64,000 nucleotides of DNA. Source: Streptomyces cyaneogriseus subsp. noncyanogenus. GTDB taxonomy: Bacteria; Actinomycetota; Actinomycetes; Streptomycetales; Streptomycetaceae. The stretch's first letter is position 1; the number at the start of each line of letters is the position of its first letter. The notes under the pieces were generated by a model. The model searched no databases. It had not been told where the DNA came from and worked only from the letters and a program-made list of their open reading frames with translations. Positions 8,438 through 17,831 of this stretch are shown here, in pieces. Made by a program: the position numbers and the translations under genes. The DNA lies in NCBI RefSeq assembly GCF_000931445.1, contig NZ_CP010849.1, forward strand, positions 1,302,001-1,366,000, read 5' to 3'.

Positions 8438-10966
8438 TCAGTGGTGCCGGGCGGGACGATTCCGGGTCACGAACGCGATGATCAGGCCGGCACCCACCAG
8501 GAGACCTACGAGGCCGATCATCTCCGCCAGCCCGGACACACCGGTGTTCGCCAGCGAACCCCCGCCCCCACCGGCCGGGGCCGGCTGGTTGGCGGACGGT
8601 GCGGGCGACGGCGGTGTGGAGGCCGCGGGCGGCGTCGGAGTCGCCGTCGGTGTGGGAGTCGGGGTCGGCGTGGGCGTCGGGGTCGGGGTCGGGGACGGGG
8701 TTTCCTTCGGGATGTACACCCCGGCGTCGATCGTGTGATCCACCCCGCCCGGCTTGTCCGGAGCCGTGACGGGCGCGTAGCCGTTGCACAACGGTCCGCT
8801 GGTCGGCGGGGTCACATTGGAGTCGTGCGCCCGGTTGGCGCCGGCCCGCGGCAGCGTGAACCTCAGCTCGCTCGCCGGGGGCTGCTCGGGCACCTGGCTG
8901 GTGTCCGCGGTGCACACGTCGAACTGCACCGTGTACTTCGCGCCCGGGGTGAGCTCGTACGCGGCGCCGACACCACCGAAGTAGTACTCGCCGGCGGCAT
9001 TGGTCCTGGTCGTGGCGACCTGCTTGCCGTCCGCGTCCAGCAGGTTGACCGTCGCCCCCGGCAGCAGCACGTGGCCCGGGTCCTGGATGCCGTTGCGGTC
9101 GCCGTCGAACCACACGACGTTGCCGATCTGGATCGGCGCGTTCGCCGCCGCGTAGGCGATGTCGCCCAGCCCGCCGGCCTTGCCGAACCCGCCCTGCGCC
9201 GCGCTGACGAACTGGAATCCGTTGGCGGTCGGGTTGTTGCCCGGCCCCTGACCGGTCGTGATGTGGTGGTATCCGGTGCCTGAGGTCGCGACGTTGACGA
9301 CCGGGTCGAACTCCGTGCTGACGACCCACTGCTGCTGCGGGATATAGGCCACCGACCCCAGCGCGGTCTCCTGGTGCGCGTTGGCGAAGGAGTCGCCCGG
9401 GAAGTATTCGACGACATCGGCGGGCTGGCCGCCGCTGTTGGCGGGGGTGGCGTGGTTGGGGCAGCTCCCGGTCCCTTCCCACTGGTATTCACCGGTGGGA
9501 GTGGCGCAGACCATGACGATGTCACCGCCGGACATGCCGCTCTGCGGCGTGTCGATCCCCGGGCGGGGGTCCAGCCCTCCCCAGCTGAGCACGTCCATGA
9601 ACCGGTCGCGGAAACCCAGGATCATCGAACCGTCGCGGGCGAAGGCGAGGGAGGCCAGCTCCGGCTGCGGATCGATGAAGACGTTGCCCGACTTCCGGTC
9701 GTCCCACGTGTCCAGGCTGGTGTTCCACGGGTTCCAGTGGGTGGCCCTGTCGCCGGAACCGAAGACGCTGCCGCGTTTGTCCGTGAGCGGGTGGCTCAGC
9801 ACCGTGGTGAACCGCTTGCCGTCGTAGGTGGAGACGAAGGCTTTGAGGTCCGCGCGCCGCTGCGTGCTCTCCGCGCTGCACACGCCGCCGACGTGCAGCG
9901 TGTTGTTGTGGACCTGGAGACCGAACGGCCGCCAGTCCTCGGGGCTCGCGCACCCCGGGTCCGGGATCGGCACCGTGGACCTGGGCGCCGCGGCGGTGTC
10001 CCCGGTCGCGTCGAAGCTCACCAGGCTGCGGGTGCGCAGGTTCACCACGTACAGCGTGGAGCCGTCCTCCGACAGGGCCAGGCCACCGAGGCTCTCCTTG
10101 CCCGGCGCGTCGGTGAATCCCGCGTCCTTGATCATGTTGGCGGTGTCGTGCCGCGTCACCGCGGCGTCCGGCACCCGCGCGAACAGCCGCGGCGTACCCG
10201 AGCCGTTGACCGGCACCGTGTAGATCGCGCCCCCGCCCTGCGGCCCGTACGGGGTGTACCGGCGGGCGAACGCGCTCTGGAACAGCCGGGTCCGGTACTT
10301 GTCGTACGCCAACCCGAATGTCGTGCCCACCTGGTCCTGGGTGGCCAGTGTGGTCGGGCACGCCACATCGGTGGGACACGTGCCCCGGGCCTGAGTGCCG
10401 AACGCCACGAGCGCGCGGTCGTCGTTCCCGTTGGGGCCGTTGTGGATCGGTACGAAGTACCGGGAGTCCGGCAGCGCGTAGTCGGCCGGATTCCACACCC
10501 CCGTCACCACCGAGGCGTTCTTTCCGTCCGACACGTCCACGAACGACGTGAAGCTGTCGAAGTGGTTCTCCGCCGTCGACGCGGGTGCCGCCCGCAGATA
10601 GCCGCTGTACGGCGCCGGGATGTCGACGTCGACGCGGTACCGGCCGCCGTCCAGCACGGTCGACCCCGACACCACGACCTTTCCGGTGGCGTCCGTGACG
10701 CCGGTGACGACATGGCCGGCGGGGTCGGAGACCGCCACCTTCATGCCCCGCTGCGGCACGTCCATCGTCGCGTTGATCACGCCGGTGCCGAAGAAGTCGC
10801 GCAGCACCTCGACCGTCAGTGTGCCGTCGTCGGCCGCTGCGGTGGCCGGTCCGGCCGTCGCTCCCACGGCGCCGCCTGCCAGCAGAAGCACGGATAACGC
10901 GATGCGCGCCGGCGGCTCGGCGAGCCTCCAGGGTAACCGGCGCGCGTCTCTGCCGAGTCGGTTCAT
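8438..10966 (-). CDS. LAxTG-anchored cell-surface protein with SdrD-like B domain
   Basis: 842 aa, ATG at 10966 chosen because GGAG lies 9 nt upstream; a longer frame to 11035 has no such site. Signal peptide about residues 12-45. Residues about 50-600 form a large beta-rich domain with propeller-like pieces (GGLALSEDGSTLYVVNL). Residues about 612-690 are an SdrD B-type Ca-binding repeat (GNVVWFDGDRNGIQD, AGEYYFGG). A Thr-Pro repeat (about 755-775) spans the wall, and LANTG (805-809), a hydrophobic helix and RNRPARHH form a class E sortase signal. No sortase gene lies nearby. Codon 11 is TTA, so bldA-dependent, development-linked expression is plausible. Confidence 0.85.
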   Translation of the reverse strand: MNRLGRDARRLPWRLAEPPARIALSVLLLAGGAVGATAGPATAAADDGTLTVEVLRDFFGTGVINATMDVPQRGMKVAVSDPAGHVVTGVTDATGKVVVSGSTVLDGGRYRVDVDIPAPYSGYLRAAPASTAENHFDSFTSFVDVSDGKNASVVTGVWNPADYALPDSRYFVPIHNGPNGNDDRALVAFGTQARGTCPTDVACPTTLATQDQVGTTFGLAYDKYRTRLFQSAFARRYTPYGPQGGGAIYTVPVNGSGTPRLFARVPDAAVTRHDTANMIKDAGFTDAPGKESLGGLALSEDGSTLYVVNLRTRSLVSFDATGDTAAAPRSTVPIPDPGCASPEDWRPFGLQVHNNTLHVGGVCSAESTQRRADLKAFVSTYDGKRFTTVLSHPLTDKRGSVFGSGDRATHWNPWNTSLDTWDDRKSGNVFIDPQPELASLAFARDGSMILGFRDRFMDVLSWGGLDPRPGIDTPQSGMSGGDIVMVCATPTGEYQWEGTGSCPNHATPANSGGQPADVVEYFPGDSFANAHQETALGSVAYIPQQQWVVSTEFDPVVNVATSGTGYHHITTGQGPGNNPTANGFQFVSAAQGGFGKAGGLGDIAYAAANAPIQIGNVVWFDGDRNGIQDPGHVLLPGATVNLLDADGKQVATTRTNAAGEYYFGGVGAAYELTPGAKYTVQFDVCTADTSQVPEQPPASELRFTLPRAGANRAHDSNVTPPTSGPLCNGYAPVTAPDKPGGVDHTIDAGVYIPKETPSPTPTPTPTPTPTPTPTATPTPPAASTPPSPAPSANQPAPAGGGGGSLANTGVSGLAEMIGLVGLLVGAGLIIAFVTRNRPARHH
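8641..8700. repeat. Hexanucleotide tandem repeat coding Thr-Pro
   Basis: Degenerate GGGGTC/GGCGTC hexamers in tandem. On the minus strand they encode the (TP)n wall-spanning stalk of the LAxTG surface protein. The copy number could vary between strains. Confidence 0.8.
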
Positions 10967-11369
10967 GGCATCACACTCCACACTTCTCTTGTCGTGAAAA
11001 CGAAGCGCCCGCTTCTCGCTGCCCGTCCACTCCATGACACCCGGCGCGACCGCCGGTCGCGAACGTCACGGAAGAAAAAAGGGGCCCACGGCTGTTGCGT
11101 GGACCGCTTTGTGGTGATCGCGGGAGGAGATTGCGGGTGAGCGGTAAGCGCCGCGGTTCAGAGGAAACGAACGCGCGTTCACGACCTCGGGAAAGACCGC
11201 TGCGGGTCGCGTGTTTTCGCAGCTCAATCACGGTGCTTCCCCCCAACCCCCGCCCCTCGCCGACCGCCGACGCGAGCAGCGCGCGTTATCTTATCCCCCG
11301 GCGTCTCGCCGTCACCAGCAGAACCGTCGCACCCATCGGGATTCGCGATCCTCTCCGAGCGCCCGGAGA

Positions 11370-11444
11370 ATGACAATCGGAAGAATGTGCGACAGCGAAG
11401 TGATGGCCGAATACGGCCCCTTCAAGACCGTGCCGCCAGAATGA
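11370..11444 (+). CDS. Possible 24-aa small peptide gene
   Basis: A frame of 24 codons (peptide MTIGRMCDSEVMAEYGPFK plus TVPPE) with a second ATG at 11385. Codon choice (ACA, GGA, AGA, GAA, CCA) is unlike its neighbours and a hairpin follows 8 bp after the stop. The ribosome sites are poor: GGAG is only 1 nt before the first ATG. It could be a real small peptide next to the ligase cluster, or chance. Weak call. Confidence 0.2.
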   Translation: MTIGRMCDSEVMAEYGPFKTVPPE

Positions 11445-11452
11445 CACGGGGG

Positions 11453-11472
11453 GCGGGACGCGCTCGTCCCGC
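11453..11472 (+). terminator. Small hairpin after the possible peptide frame
   Basis: Perfect 8-bp inverted repeat GCGGGACG / CGTCCCGC with a 4-nt loop, in a G-rich context. It could end transcription from the left, or end the MFS transcript from the right. Confidence 0.5.
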
Positions 11473-11562
11473 AAGGGAGTTACGCGGTGGAGATGGGCCC
11501 GGTACCGCGAGAAGGGAATCCGAGGGGGCGGCCCGCCTGCCACGAGAGCCGCCCGCGAGGTG

Positions 11563-12870
11563 TCAGTGGGTCTCCGCCTCGGTTCCCCGGGGCGGGTCGG
11601 GTTTTCCGGGGGCCTGCGGCGGGACGTCCTTTTCGTCCGGCTGGGGTGTGAGGCGGTAGCGCAGGAAGGACGGGACCGCCGCGGCGAGTGCCACAACCGC
11701 CGCGACGCAGGTGACGCCGCCCACCACCGCCGCCGCTCCGGGGCCGATGGCGCCCGCGACGAAGCCGGCGCGGCCGTCGCCCAGGCGGGGGCCGCCCGCC
11801 CCGACGATGGTCAGCACCCCTGATGTGCGGCCGCGCAGCTCGTCGGGGGTCTCCCGCTGGATGACGGAGGTGCGCAGTACCGCGCTGAAGGTGTCGGCGG
11901 CGCCGGCGGCGCCGAGCAGGAGCAGCGCCAGCCACAGCTCCCGGGCCAGTCCGAACGCCCCCAGGGCCACTCCCCAGGCGATGACGATGGCGATCGACGC
12001 GAGTCCGACCCGCCGCACCGCGCCGAGCCAGCCGCTGAACACCGTGCCGAGGAAGGTGCCCGCCGCCAGCGCCGCGGTGAGGTAGGCGGCCGTCTCCGTG
12101 CTGCCGTGGAAGCGTTCCACGGCCAGGGCCGGGAACAGCGCGGTCGGCATGGCGAAGACGGTCGCGACGACGTCGAGGCTGTAGCACATCCAGAGCACGG
12201 GGCGCTTGCTGATGAAGCGGAGTCCTTCGACGACGGAGCCGAGGTCCGCCCGGCGTCCCCCGTCCGGCAGCGGAATGCTCGGCAGCCCCCGCAGCAGGGT
12301 GATGGCCACCCCGAAGGCGACGATGTCCACCAGATAGGCGGCGCCGTAACCGCTCACGGCGACCATGGCGCTGCCGATCAGCGGGCCGCCGATCACACCG
12401 AGCGAGAAGACCAGGAAGAGCAGGGAGTTGGCGGCCGGCAGGTCGCCGGGATCGACGAGGCGGGGCACCAGCGCCCGCCGGGCCGGCAGGTCGACGGCGA
12501 ACAGGCCCGCCTGCACCGCGACGCACCCGTACAGCACCCACAGGCTGTTCCACCCCGCGAGCGCCTGGACCACCAGGACCGCGCTGACCAGCGCGGAGCC
12601 ACAGGCCACCAGGAGGACGAGGCGCCGTCGGTCCACCGCGTCGGCGACGGCTCCCCCGTACAGCCCGAAGACGACCATGGGCAGCAGGGCGGCCAGGCCG
12701 ACCGCGCCCACGCTCACCGAGGAGTGGGTGATCTCGTACACCTGCCACGGCACGGCCGCCTGGGTGACCTGGCTGCCGAGCAGCGTCATGCACTGTCCGC
12801 CGAAGAGGCGGCGGAACGCCGGGTACCGCCGTAACGGGGTGACGTCGATGAGCAGTCCCAGCGACTTCAT
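11563..12870 (-). CDS. MFS exporter of the Dpg cluster (EntS-like)
   Basis: 435 aa, ATG at 12870. About 12 membrane segments. The motif A region GGAVADAVDRRRLV lies after helix 2, as in drug:H+ antiporter-type MFS proteins related to enterobactin exporter EntS. It is the last gene of the minus-strand cluster, 79 bp after the F420-type enzyme, and is the natural candidate for product export or self-resistance. Codon 13 is TTA (12832-12834), so translation should need the bldA tRNA. Transported compound not shown by the sequence. Confidence 0.88.
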   Translation of the reverse strand: MKSLGLLIDVTPLRRYPAFRRLFGGQCMTLLGSQVTQAAVPWQVYEITHSSVSVGAVGLAALLPMVVFGLYGGAVADAVDRRRLVLLVACGSALVSAVLVVQALAGWNSLWVLYGCVAVQAGLFAVDLPARRALVPRLVDPGDLPAANSLLFLVFSLGVIGGPLIGSAMVAVSGYGAAYLVDIVAFGVAITLLRGLPSIPLPDGGRRADLGSVVEGLRFISKRPVLWMCYSLDVVATVFAMPTALFPALAVERFHGSTETAAYLTAALAAGTFLGTVFSGWLGAVRRVGLASIAIVIAWGVALGAFGLARELWLALLLLGAAGAADTFSAVLRTSVIQRETPDELRGRTSGVLTIVGAGGPRLGDGRAGFVAGAIGPGAAAVVGGVTCVAAVVALAAAVPSFLRYRLTPQPDEKDVPPQAPGKPDPPRGTEAETH

Positions 12871-12949
12871 CGCGCACTCCCTGGCTGTGATACGCAGTTC
12901 ATGGGCCCTTTTCGTGGTTCGGTCCGTCGGTCGGCGCGGGCGGATCCGG

Positions 12950-13912
12950 TCAGGTCACGCACGCCGTGCTGTGCGGTGGAGCGGCCCAGGGCGGTGCGTT
13001 CGTGCCCCGGGCGGGTGCCGGGGGCCGGCCACCGGTGCGCGTGAGCGTCTCGGCCACCCGCTCCAGGACCGCCATTCTCCCCTTGTACGGGTGCGTGTCC
13101 CTGGGCCAGGTGACGACGAGGTCGGTGAAACCGGCTTCGGCGAAGAGTCCCGCGGCGTCCTCGAAGGCTGCGGCCGACGCGAGCACGCCGCCGACGGTCG
13201 CCCCGGTGACCAGCATCCGGCGCAGCGTGGTGACGTCACGCCCGGTCTCGGCGCAGGCTTCGTCCACGGCGTCCGACTGCCTCCGCAGCAAGGGGAGGGT
13301 CTGCCGGTACGGGAGGGCGTCGAAGCGGCCGGGGGTGCCGTTGGTGAGCCAGATGTCGGCGTACCGGGCGGCCAGGCGCACCGAGCGGGGGCCGGCCGCC
13401 GCGACGGCCAGCGGTACGCGGGGCCGCTGGAGGCAGCCCGGCAGCATCCACGCGCCGTCCGCGTCGTACCAGTCGCCGTGGTAGGTGGTCTCCTGGTCGC
13501 GCAGCAGCCGGTCGATGAGTTCGACGAACTCCTCGAAGCGCCGGTGCCGCCGGCCGGGGGACAGCGGCCGCTTGCCGAGGACCCGCTCGTCGTGGCCCCC
13601 CGCGCCCGAGCCGAGACCGCACACCAGCCGGCCCTGGGAGATGTCGTCGAGCGTCATCATCTCCTTGGCGAAGGTCACTGGGTGCCGGTACTCGGGGGTG
13701 GCCACGAGGGTGCCGAGGCCGATGCGGGAGGTGACCGTGGCGGCGGCGGTCAGGGTGGGCACGCAGCCGAACCACGGCTCCTCGCGCAGCCATCGCCACA
13801 TGAGGTGGTCGTGGGTCCAGGCGTGGTCGAAGCCGAACTCCTCGGCCCTGCGCCAGTGTTCGCGGGCGACCGGCCAGCGGTGTTCCGGGAGGATGACAAT
13901 GCCGTAGCGCAC
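12950..13912 (-). CDS. LLM-class (F420-type) oxidoreductase
   Basis: 320 aa, ATG at 13912, 16 bp after the methyltransferase stop. Luciferase-like monooxygenase fold: starts MRYGIVILPEHRW, with DHAWTHDHLMW, IGLGTLVATPEYRHP and the phosphate-binding region LVCGLGSGAGGHDE, typical of F420-dependent LLM enzymes of actinobacteria. It could reduce or oxidise a pathway intermediate with F420 or FMN; the exact step is unknown. Its place between the methyltransferase and the exporter supports a tailoring role. Confidence 0.85.
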   Translation of the reverse strand: MRYGIVILPEHRWPVAREHWRRAEEFGFDHAWTHDHLMWRWLREEPWFGCVPTLTAAATVTSRIGLGTLVATPEYRHPVTFAKEMMTLDDISQGRLVCGLGSGAGGHDERVLGKRPLSPGRRHRRFEEFVELIDRLLRDQETTYHGDWYDADGAWMLPGCLQRPRVPLAVAAAGPRSVRLAARYADIWLTNGTPGRFDALPYRQTLPLLRRQSDAVDEACAETGRDVTTLRRMLVTGATVGGVLASAAAFEDAAGLFAEAGFTDLVVTWPRDTHPYKGRMAVLERVAETLTRTGGRPPAPARGTNAPPWAAPPHSTACVT

Positions 13913-13928
13913 GAGCGGGCCTCCCCCT

Positions 13929-14978
13929 TCACTCCCCCGGCTTCGTGCCGGACGTCAGTGTGTGCTCGTAGGGAAGGCCGGTGACCGAGCCGACGCCGGT
14001 GAATCCGGCGTGGGTCAGCCAGCGTTCGTAGTCGTCGGCCGGGTAGGACATCCCGCTGCCCGTGGCCAGGACGTTAAGGTACAGCGAGAGGCGGGCGCCG
14101 TACATGCCGGTCTGTTCGTCGTCCATGGCGGTGAACCCGTACAGGTGTATGCGTCCGCCGGGTGCGAGGGCGTCGAACGCCTTGTCCATCAGATAACCGA
14201 TCTGCTCGGGTGAGAAGACCTCCAGACAGTGGCTGAACAGCACGCAGTCCACGTCCTGGGGGAAGGGGTCGCTGAACAGGTCGCCGGGGCACAGGGCGAC
14301 CCGCTCCCCCAGCTCGGCGGGCATGGAGCGGTCGGCGAGCTCGGCCACGCTCGGTGTGTCGAAGACGGTGAACCGGCAGTCGGGGTACTTCTCCGCGAGC
14401 CTCTTGGACGTCGTCCCGTCGCCGCCTCCGACATCGAGGACGTGGCGGACCTCCGACAGGTCGAGGTGGTCGAGCAGGCCCGGCAGGGAGCGCAGGGTGA
14501 AGGCGGTCATCGCGGCGTGGAACACCGACTCGACCTCGGGGCTGTGGGCCAGGCGCTGGTAGAAGGTGGGCTCGGTGCCGGGATAGTCGGCGATGGCGGT
14601 GTTGGTGCCGGCCTTCAGGGCCTCCGTGGTCCGGGTGAAGGCCGGATAGTAGATCCGCTGCCAGCCGACGAGGATGTGCCGCCAGCTGTCTTCTCCCTGC
14701 GGGGCGAGCAGTTCCTCCGCGACGTCGGAGTTGACATAGCCCTCGCCCTCACGGCGGACGAGGCCGGTGGAGCACAGGGCGAACAGCAGGACGCGCAGTT
14801 GGTGCGCGGGGACCCCGGTGGTTTCGCACAGCTCCTTGAACCGCGCCTCGGGATGGCGGGAGAGGTGTTCGAAGAGACCCAGTTCGGCGCCCGCGACGAG
14901 GGCGTTGAACAGGGCCGGGCCGTTGACGATGGTGTGGAAGCGGTCGAGCAGCCGGGAACGGTCGTGGCTCTGGGGCAT
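13929..14978 (-). CDS. SAM-dependent methyltransferase (O-methyltransferase family 2 type)
   Basis: 349 aa, ATG at 14978. An N-terminal winged-helix dimerisation domain (residues about 10-100; VPAHQLRVLLFALCSTGLV) is followed by a Rossmann methyltransferase domain with SAM motif LDVGGGDGTT and PGDLFSDPFP. Family members methylate phenolic O or activated C atoms. In this cluster the likely acceptor is the resorcinol ring of Dpg; ring C-methylation would parallel the 4-alkylated rings of pheganomycin and resorcinomycin, but O-methylation is equally possible. Lies 94 bp after the aminotransferase. Confidence 0.85.
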   Translation of the reverse strand: MPQSHDRSRLLDRFHTIVNGPALFNALVAGAELGLFEHLSRHPEARFKELCETTGVPAHQLRVLLFALCSTGLVRREGEGYVNSDVAEELLAPQGEDSWRHILVGWQRIYYPAFTRTTEALKAGTNTAIADYPGTEPTFYQRLAHSPEVESVFHAAMTAFTLRSLPGLLDHLDLSEVRHVLDVGGGDGTTSKRLAEKYPDCRFTVFDTPSVAELADRSMPAELGERVALCPGDLFSDPFPQDVDCVLFSHCLEVFSPEQIGYLMDKAFDALAPGGRIHLYGFTAMDDEQTGMYGARLSLYLNVLATGSGMSYPADDYERWLTHAGFTGVGSVTGLPYEHTLTSGTKPGE

Positions 14979-15072
14979 CGGCGGGTCCTTCGCTGTCGGT
15001 GGCGTGCGTCGGGGGGTGCGCGGGGGTGCGTGGCGACGGGGGTGTGAGGTCTCGGCTCGTCGCCGGGGCCGG

Positions 15073-16443
15073 TCAGCCCGGCGGCGCCGCCCGGTCGGGC
15101 GCGGCCAGCGTCCGGAAGAAGCCGGCGAGCCGCGCGACGCCTTCCCTGATCTCGTCGGGGTCCAGGTAGCTGCAGCTCAGGCGGATCTCGCGGTCGCCGC
15201 CGGGGCCGACGTGGAAGGCCGACATGGGGGTCCACAGGACGCCGTGTTCGGCGGCGCACCTGTCGAGGAGCGCCGTGTCGGCCCGGACGGGGAGGCGGCA
15301 GCGTACGAAGAAGCCGCCGGCCGGGCGGTTCCAGGTGACCGGCGGCGCGGGTCCGAGGGCGGGTGCGACGTGCTGGTCCAGCGCCCGCAGCAGCAGGGCG
15401 AGATTGCGCCGGTAGGTCGCGGCCCGCTCCCGGCCGATGGCGGCCATGGACCCGCCCGCGGCGAGGAGCATCCCCCCGATGACCGCCTGGCAGATCGGCG
15501 AGGTGTTCACCGTGACCATGCCCTTCAGCGCGGCCAGATGGTCCGCGAGCGGGCGGGTGGTGCCGTCCGCGCCGCGCACCGGCTGGTCGGCGACGACGAA
15601 GCCGACCCGCGCGCCCGGCAGGCAGATCTTGGCGAACGTCCCGATGCAGACGACCCGTCCGTGCTCGTCGATGCTTTTCAGGGTGGGCAGTTCGTCCGCC
15701 GGGTCGGCGGTGAAGCCGTACGCCATGTCCTCCAGGAGGAAGAAGTCCTCCTGGTCGGCGAGGCGGAGCAGCCGGTGGCGGGTCGTGAGGTCCAGGCGGA
15801 CGCCGGACGGGTTGGAGAAGTCCGGCGCCACGTACAGCGCGCGGATGCGCCGGCCGCTCGCGCGGGCGTCGCGGCAGGCTCTCTCCAGCCGGTCGAGGTC
15901 GGGCATGCCGTAGCCGCCGTTCCCCTCGGCCGTGCCCGGCGTGTCCGCCTCGTCGACGGGGACGAGGGGGATGTCCAGCAGATGGGCGGCCCCGGTCATG
16001 CCGACGTAGCACGGGTTCACGACGGCCAGCAGATCGCCGGGCGAGGCGAACAGGGCCCGCAGCACCAGCACCATCGCCTCTTGGGCTCCGACGGTGACGA
16101 CCACGGCGTCGTCCGGGACGTCGATGCCGTGATCGAGCCGGAGCGCCCCGGCCACGAGGTCGTTGATGACGCCGCGGCTGGGACCGTACTCCAGGAGCAG
16201 CCGGTCCGCCGCCGCCGGGCCCAGTCCGCGCCGCTCGCGCAGGTGGGCGCGGAAGGTGTCCAGGAGGGCGCCGATGTCGAGGTCGTCGAGGTGGGCGGTG
16301 TGCGGTGCGCCCGGCGCGAAGGAGATCGCCTCGGGGTAGCGCTTCATGATCTCGTTCAGGAAGCGCACCGAGTCCAGCTCGGGCTCGCCGAGCGCCGGGT
16401 GGAGGTCGGTCTGCTTGAGCCCGGCGGGTCCCACGTCCCTCAA
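15073..16443 (-). CDS. PLP aminotransferase, class I/II (HpgT-like, Dpg-forming)
   Basis: 456 aa. Start taken as TTG at 16443, which overlaps the dpgC stop (TTGA) and has GAGGAGG 7 nt upstream; GTG at 16434 is the alternative. A fold-type I enzyme of the MocR/LysN-like group: YVAPDFSNPSG, LEDMAYGF, and the PLP-lysine motif TFAKICLPGARVGFV. In glycopeptide clusters the equivalent enzyme aminates 3,5-dihydroxyphenylglyoxylate (the DpgC product) to 3,5-dihydroxyphenylglycine. Coupling to dpgC makes that role very likely here. Confidence 0.87.
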   Translation of the reverse strand: MRDVGPAGLKQTDLHPALGEPELDSVRFLNEIMKRYPEAISFAPGAPHTAHLDDLDIGALLDTFRAHLRERRGLGPAAADRLLLEYGPSRGVINDLVAGALRLDHGIDVPDDAVVVTVGAQEAMVLVLRALFASPGDLLAVVNPCYVGMTGAAHLLDIPLVPVDEADTPGTAEGNGGYGMPDLDRLERACRDARASGRRIRALYVAPDFSNPSGVRLDLTTRHRLLRLADQEDFFLLEDMAYGFTADPADELPTLKSIDEHGRVVCIGTFAKICLPGARVGFVVADQPVRGADGTTRPLADHLAALKGMVTVNTSPICQAVIGGMLLAAGGSMAAIGRERAATYRRNLALLLRALDQHVAPALGPAPPVTWNRPAGGFFVRCRLPVRADTALLDRCAAEHGVLWTPMSAFHVGPGGDREIRLSCSYLDPDEIREGVARLAGFFRTLAAPDRAAPPG

Positions 16444-17831
16444 GCCGACGCCTCCTCGGACCGGCCGAACCGTCCGACCTTGTCGACGACGTCGGGGGCG
16501 TGCATCCGCACCGCCTGTACGTAGGCGAACTCCGCCAGATAGGCGCGGAACAGGTCCGGGGGTTCCTCGGCGAGGTGCAGCATGCCGCGGTTGGCGAGGA
16601 CGGCGGGGGCGGAGAGGTCTCGTACGGCCCGCTCCACCGTCTCGTCCACGCGGTCCGCCGGCACGACGTCGTCGCACAGCAGCGCCGCCTCGGGGTCGGT
16701 GGCGCGGACGACGCGGCCCTGGAGGATGATCCTGCGGGCGAGTCTGGCGCCTGTCAGGCGGGTCAGGCGCAGGCTGCCGGCCCCGGGGACGATGCCCTCC
16801 TGGGCGGCCGGCAGGCTGAAGAAGGCGTCGTCCGCGGCGATCACCCGGTCGGCGACGAGCAGCAACTGCATGCCGCCGCCGATCGCGAAGCCCTCCACGG
16901 CGGCGATCCAGGGCTTCTCCACCGTCTGTCCGGCCGCGTCGCCCGCGGCGGGGTCGAGGAGGATGCCGCGGAGCATCTTGGCCACGTAGCCGAGCTCCCT
17001 GCGCAGCAGGAAGTCGACGAAGGAGATGCGTCCGTCCCTGAGCTGCTTGAGATTGATGCCGGCGCTGAACACGCGCCTGCCGCGGTAGCGCGGGTGGGTC
17101 ATCACGCTGCCGCGCAGCACCCCGACGCGGACGGAGTCGTCCAGGAGGACCAGGTCGACGGCGGTCTCCATGTCGTCGATGAGCTGGTCGTCCTCGGCGT
17201 TGAGGCAGTGCTCGTTGTGCACGGTCAGGTACCCGGCGCCGTCGCGGCGTTCGAGGTCGACCGTGGTGAGCCGGACGTGTCCGAGGCGGCGGAAGTCGTC
17301 GAGCAGTTCCCGTGCCCGGGGGGTCGGGGCGCGCATCGCCGCCATCAGGTGGGCGCCGATGGACGGTGAGCGCAGCAGGCCCCGGAAGAAGATGCCCTGA
17401 TCGATCTCGCGGCCGTGCTTGTCCGCCTGGGCGAGGGCGCGCTCGGCCGCGAGTTCCGCCCGGGTCGGCACGAGCCCGGGGAAGCGCTCGGCCGCGGCGA
17501 AGGCCAGCTCGGCCAGGCGGGGGAACCGGGTGCGTCCGTCGGTCAGTCCGTCGTAGACCTGCTCCGCGTGCCGGGCGATGAACCGCTCCCGCAGCGTCCG
17601 GCAGGCCGTGACGATGTCCGCCGCGAGGCGTGCCTGCTCCTCGTCGCGCCGCGGCGCGGGCGGCAGCGCGGCGAGCAGCCAGTCCCCGGCGCGCAGGTGG
17701 CGGGTCAGGTCGTCCGCGTCCCGCTGGAGCGGTCCGTCCAGCGCGGGCCGGCCGGCGTGCCACCGGGTGACGGCGCCCGGTGGCACGGGGGCCGTCCGCC
17801 CGTCCGTGTACGTCGCTGTGGCGTCCGTCAT
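16440..17831 (-). CDS. dpgC: DpgC, 3,5-dihydroxyphenylacetyl-CoA dioxygenase
   Basis: 463 aa, ATG at 17831 overlapping the dpgB stop (ATGA). The C-terminal half has the crotonase fold (EGFAIGGGMQLLLVADR, AQEGIVPGAGSLRL); the N-terminal helical half with HNEHCLNAEDD is specific to DpgC. The glutamine in GGGMQ and the arginine-rich HPRYRGRRVF segment match the family's substrate-binding region. DpgC uses O2 without metal or cofactor to turn 3,5-dihydroxyphenylacetyl-CoA into 3,5-dihydroxyphenylglyoxylate. Third gene of the dpgA-B-C-aminotransferase unit. Confidence 0.93.
   Translation of the reverse strand: MTDATATYTDGRTAPVPPGAVTRWHAGRPALDGPLQRDADDLTRHLRAGDWLLAALPPAPRRDEEQARLAADIVTACRTLRERFIARHAEQVYDGLTDGRTRFPRLAELAFAAAERFPGLVPTRAELAAERALAQADKHGREIDQGIFFRGLLRSPSIGAHLMAAMRAPTPRARELLDDFRRLGHVRLTTVDLERRDGAGYLTVHNEHCLNAEDDQLIDDMETAVDLVLLDDSVRVGVLRGSVMTHPRYRGRRVFSAGINLKQLRDGRISFVDFLLRRELGYVAKMLRGILLDPAAGDAAGQTVEKPWIAAVEGFAIGGGMQLLLVADRVIAADDAFFSLPAAQEGIVPGAGSLRLTRLTGARLARRIILQGRVVRATDPEAALLCDDVVPADRVDETVERAVRDLSAPAVLANRGMLHLAEEPPDLFRAYLAEFAYVQAVRMHAPDVVDKVGRFGRSEEASA

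Larger units (their letters stand above)
10967..11562. other. 596-bp intergenic region
   Basis: Separates the surface-protein gene (start 10966) from the MFS gene (stop 11563). It is less GC-rich than its surroundings, with an A-tract at about 11073-11078. It should hold the surface-protein promoter, though I could not assign clear -35/-10 boxes. Inside lies a tiny plus-strand frame (11370-11444) followed by a hairpin (11453-11472), described separately. Confidence 0.6.
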
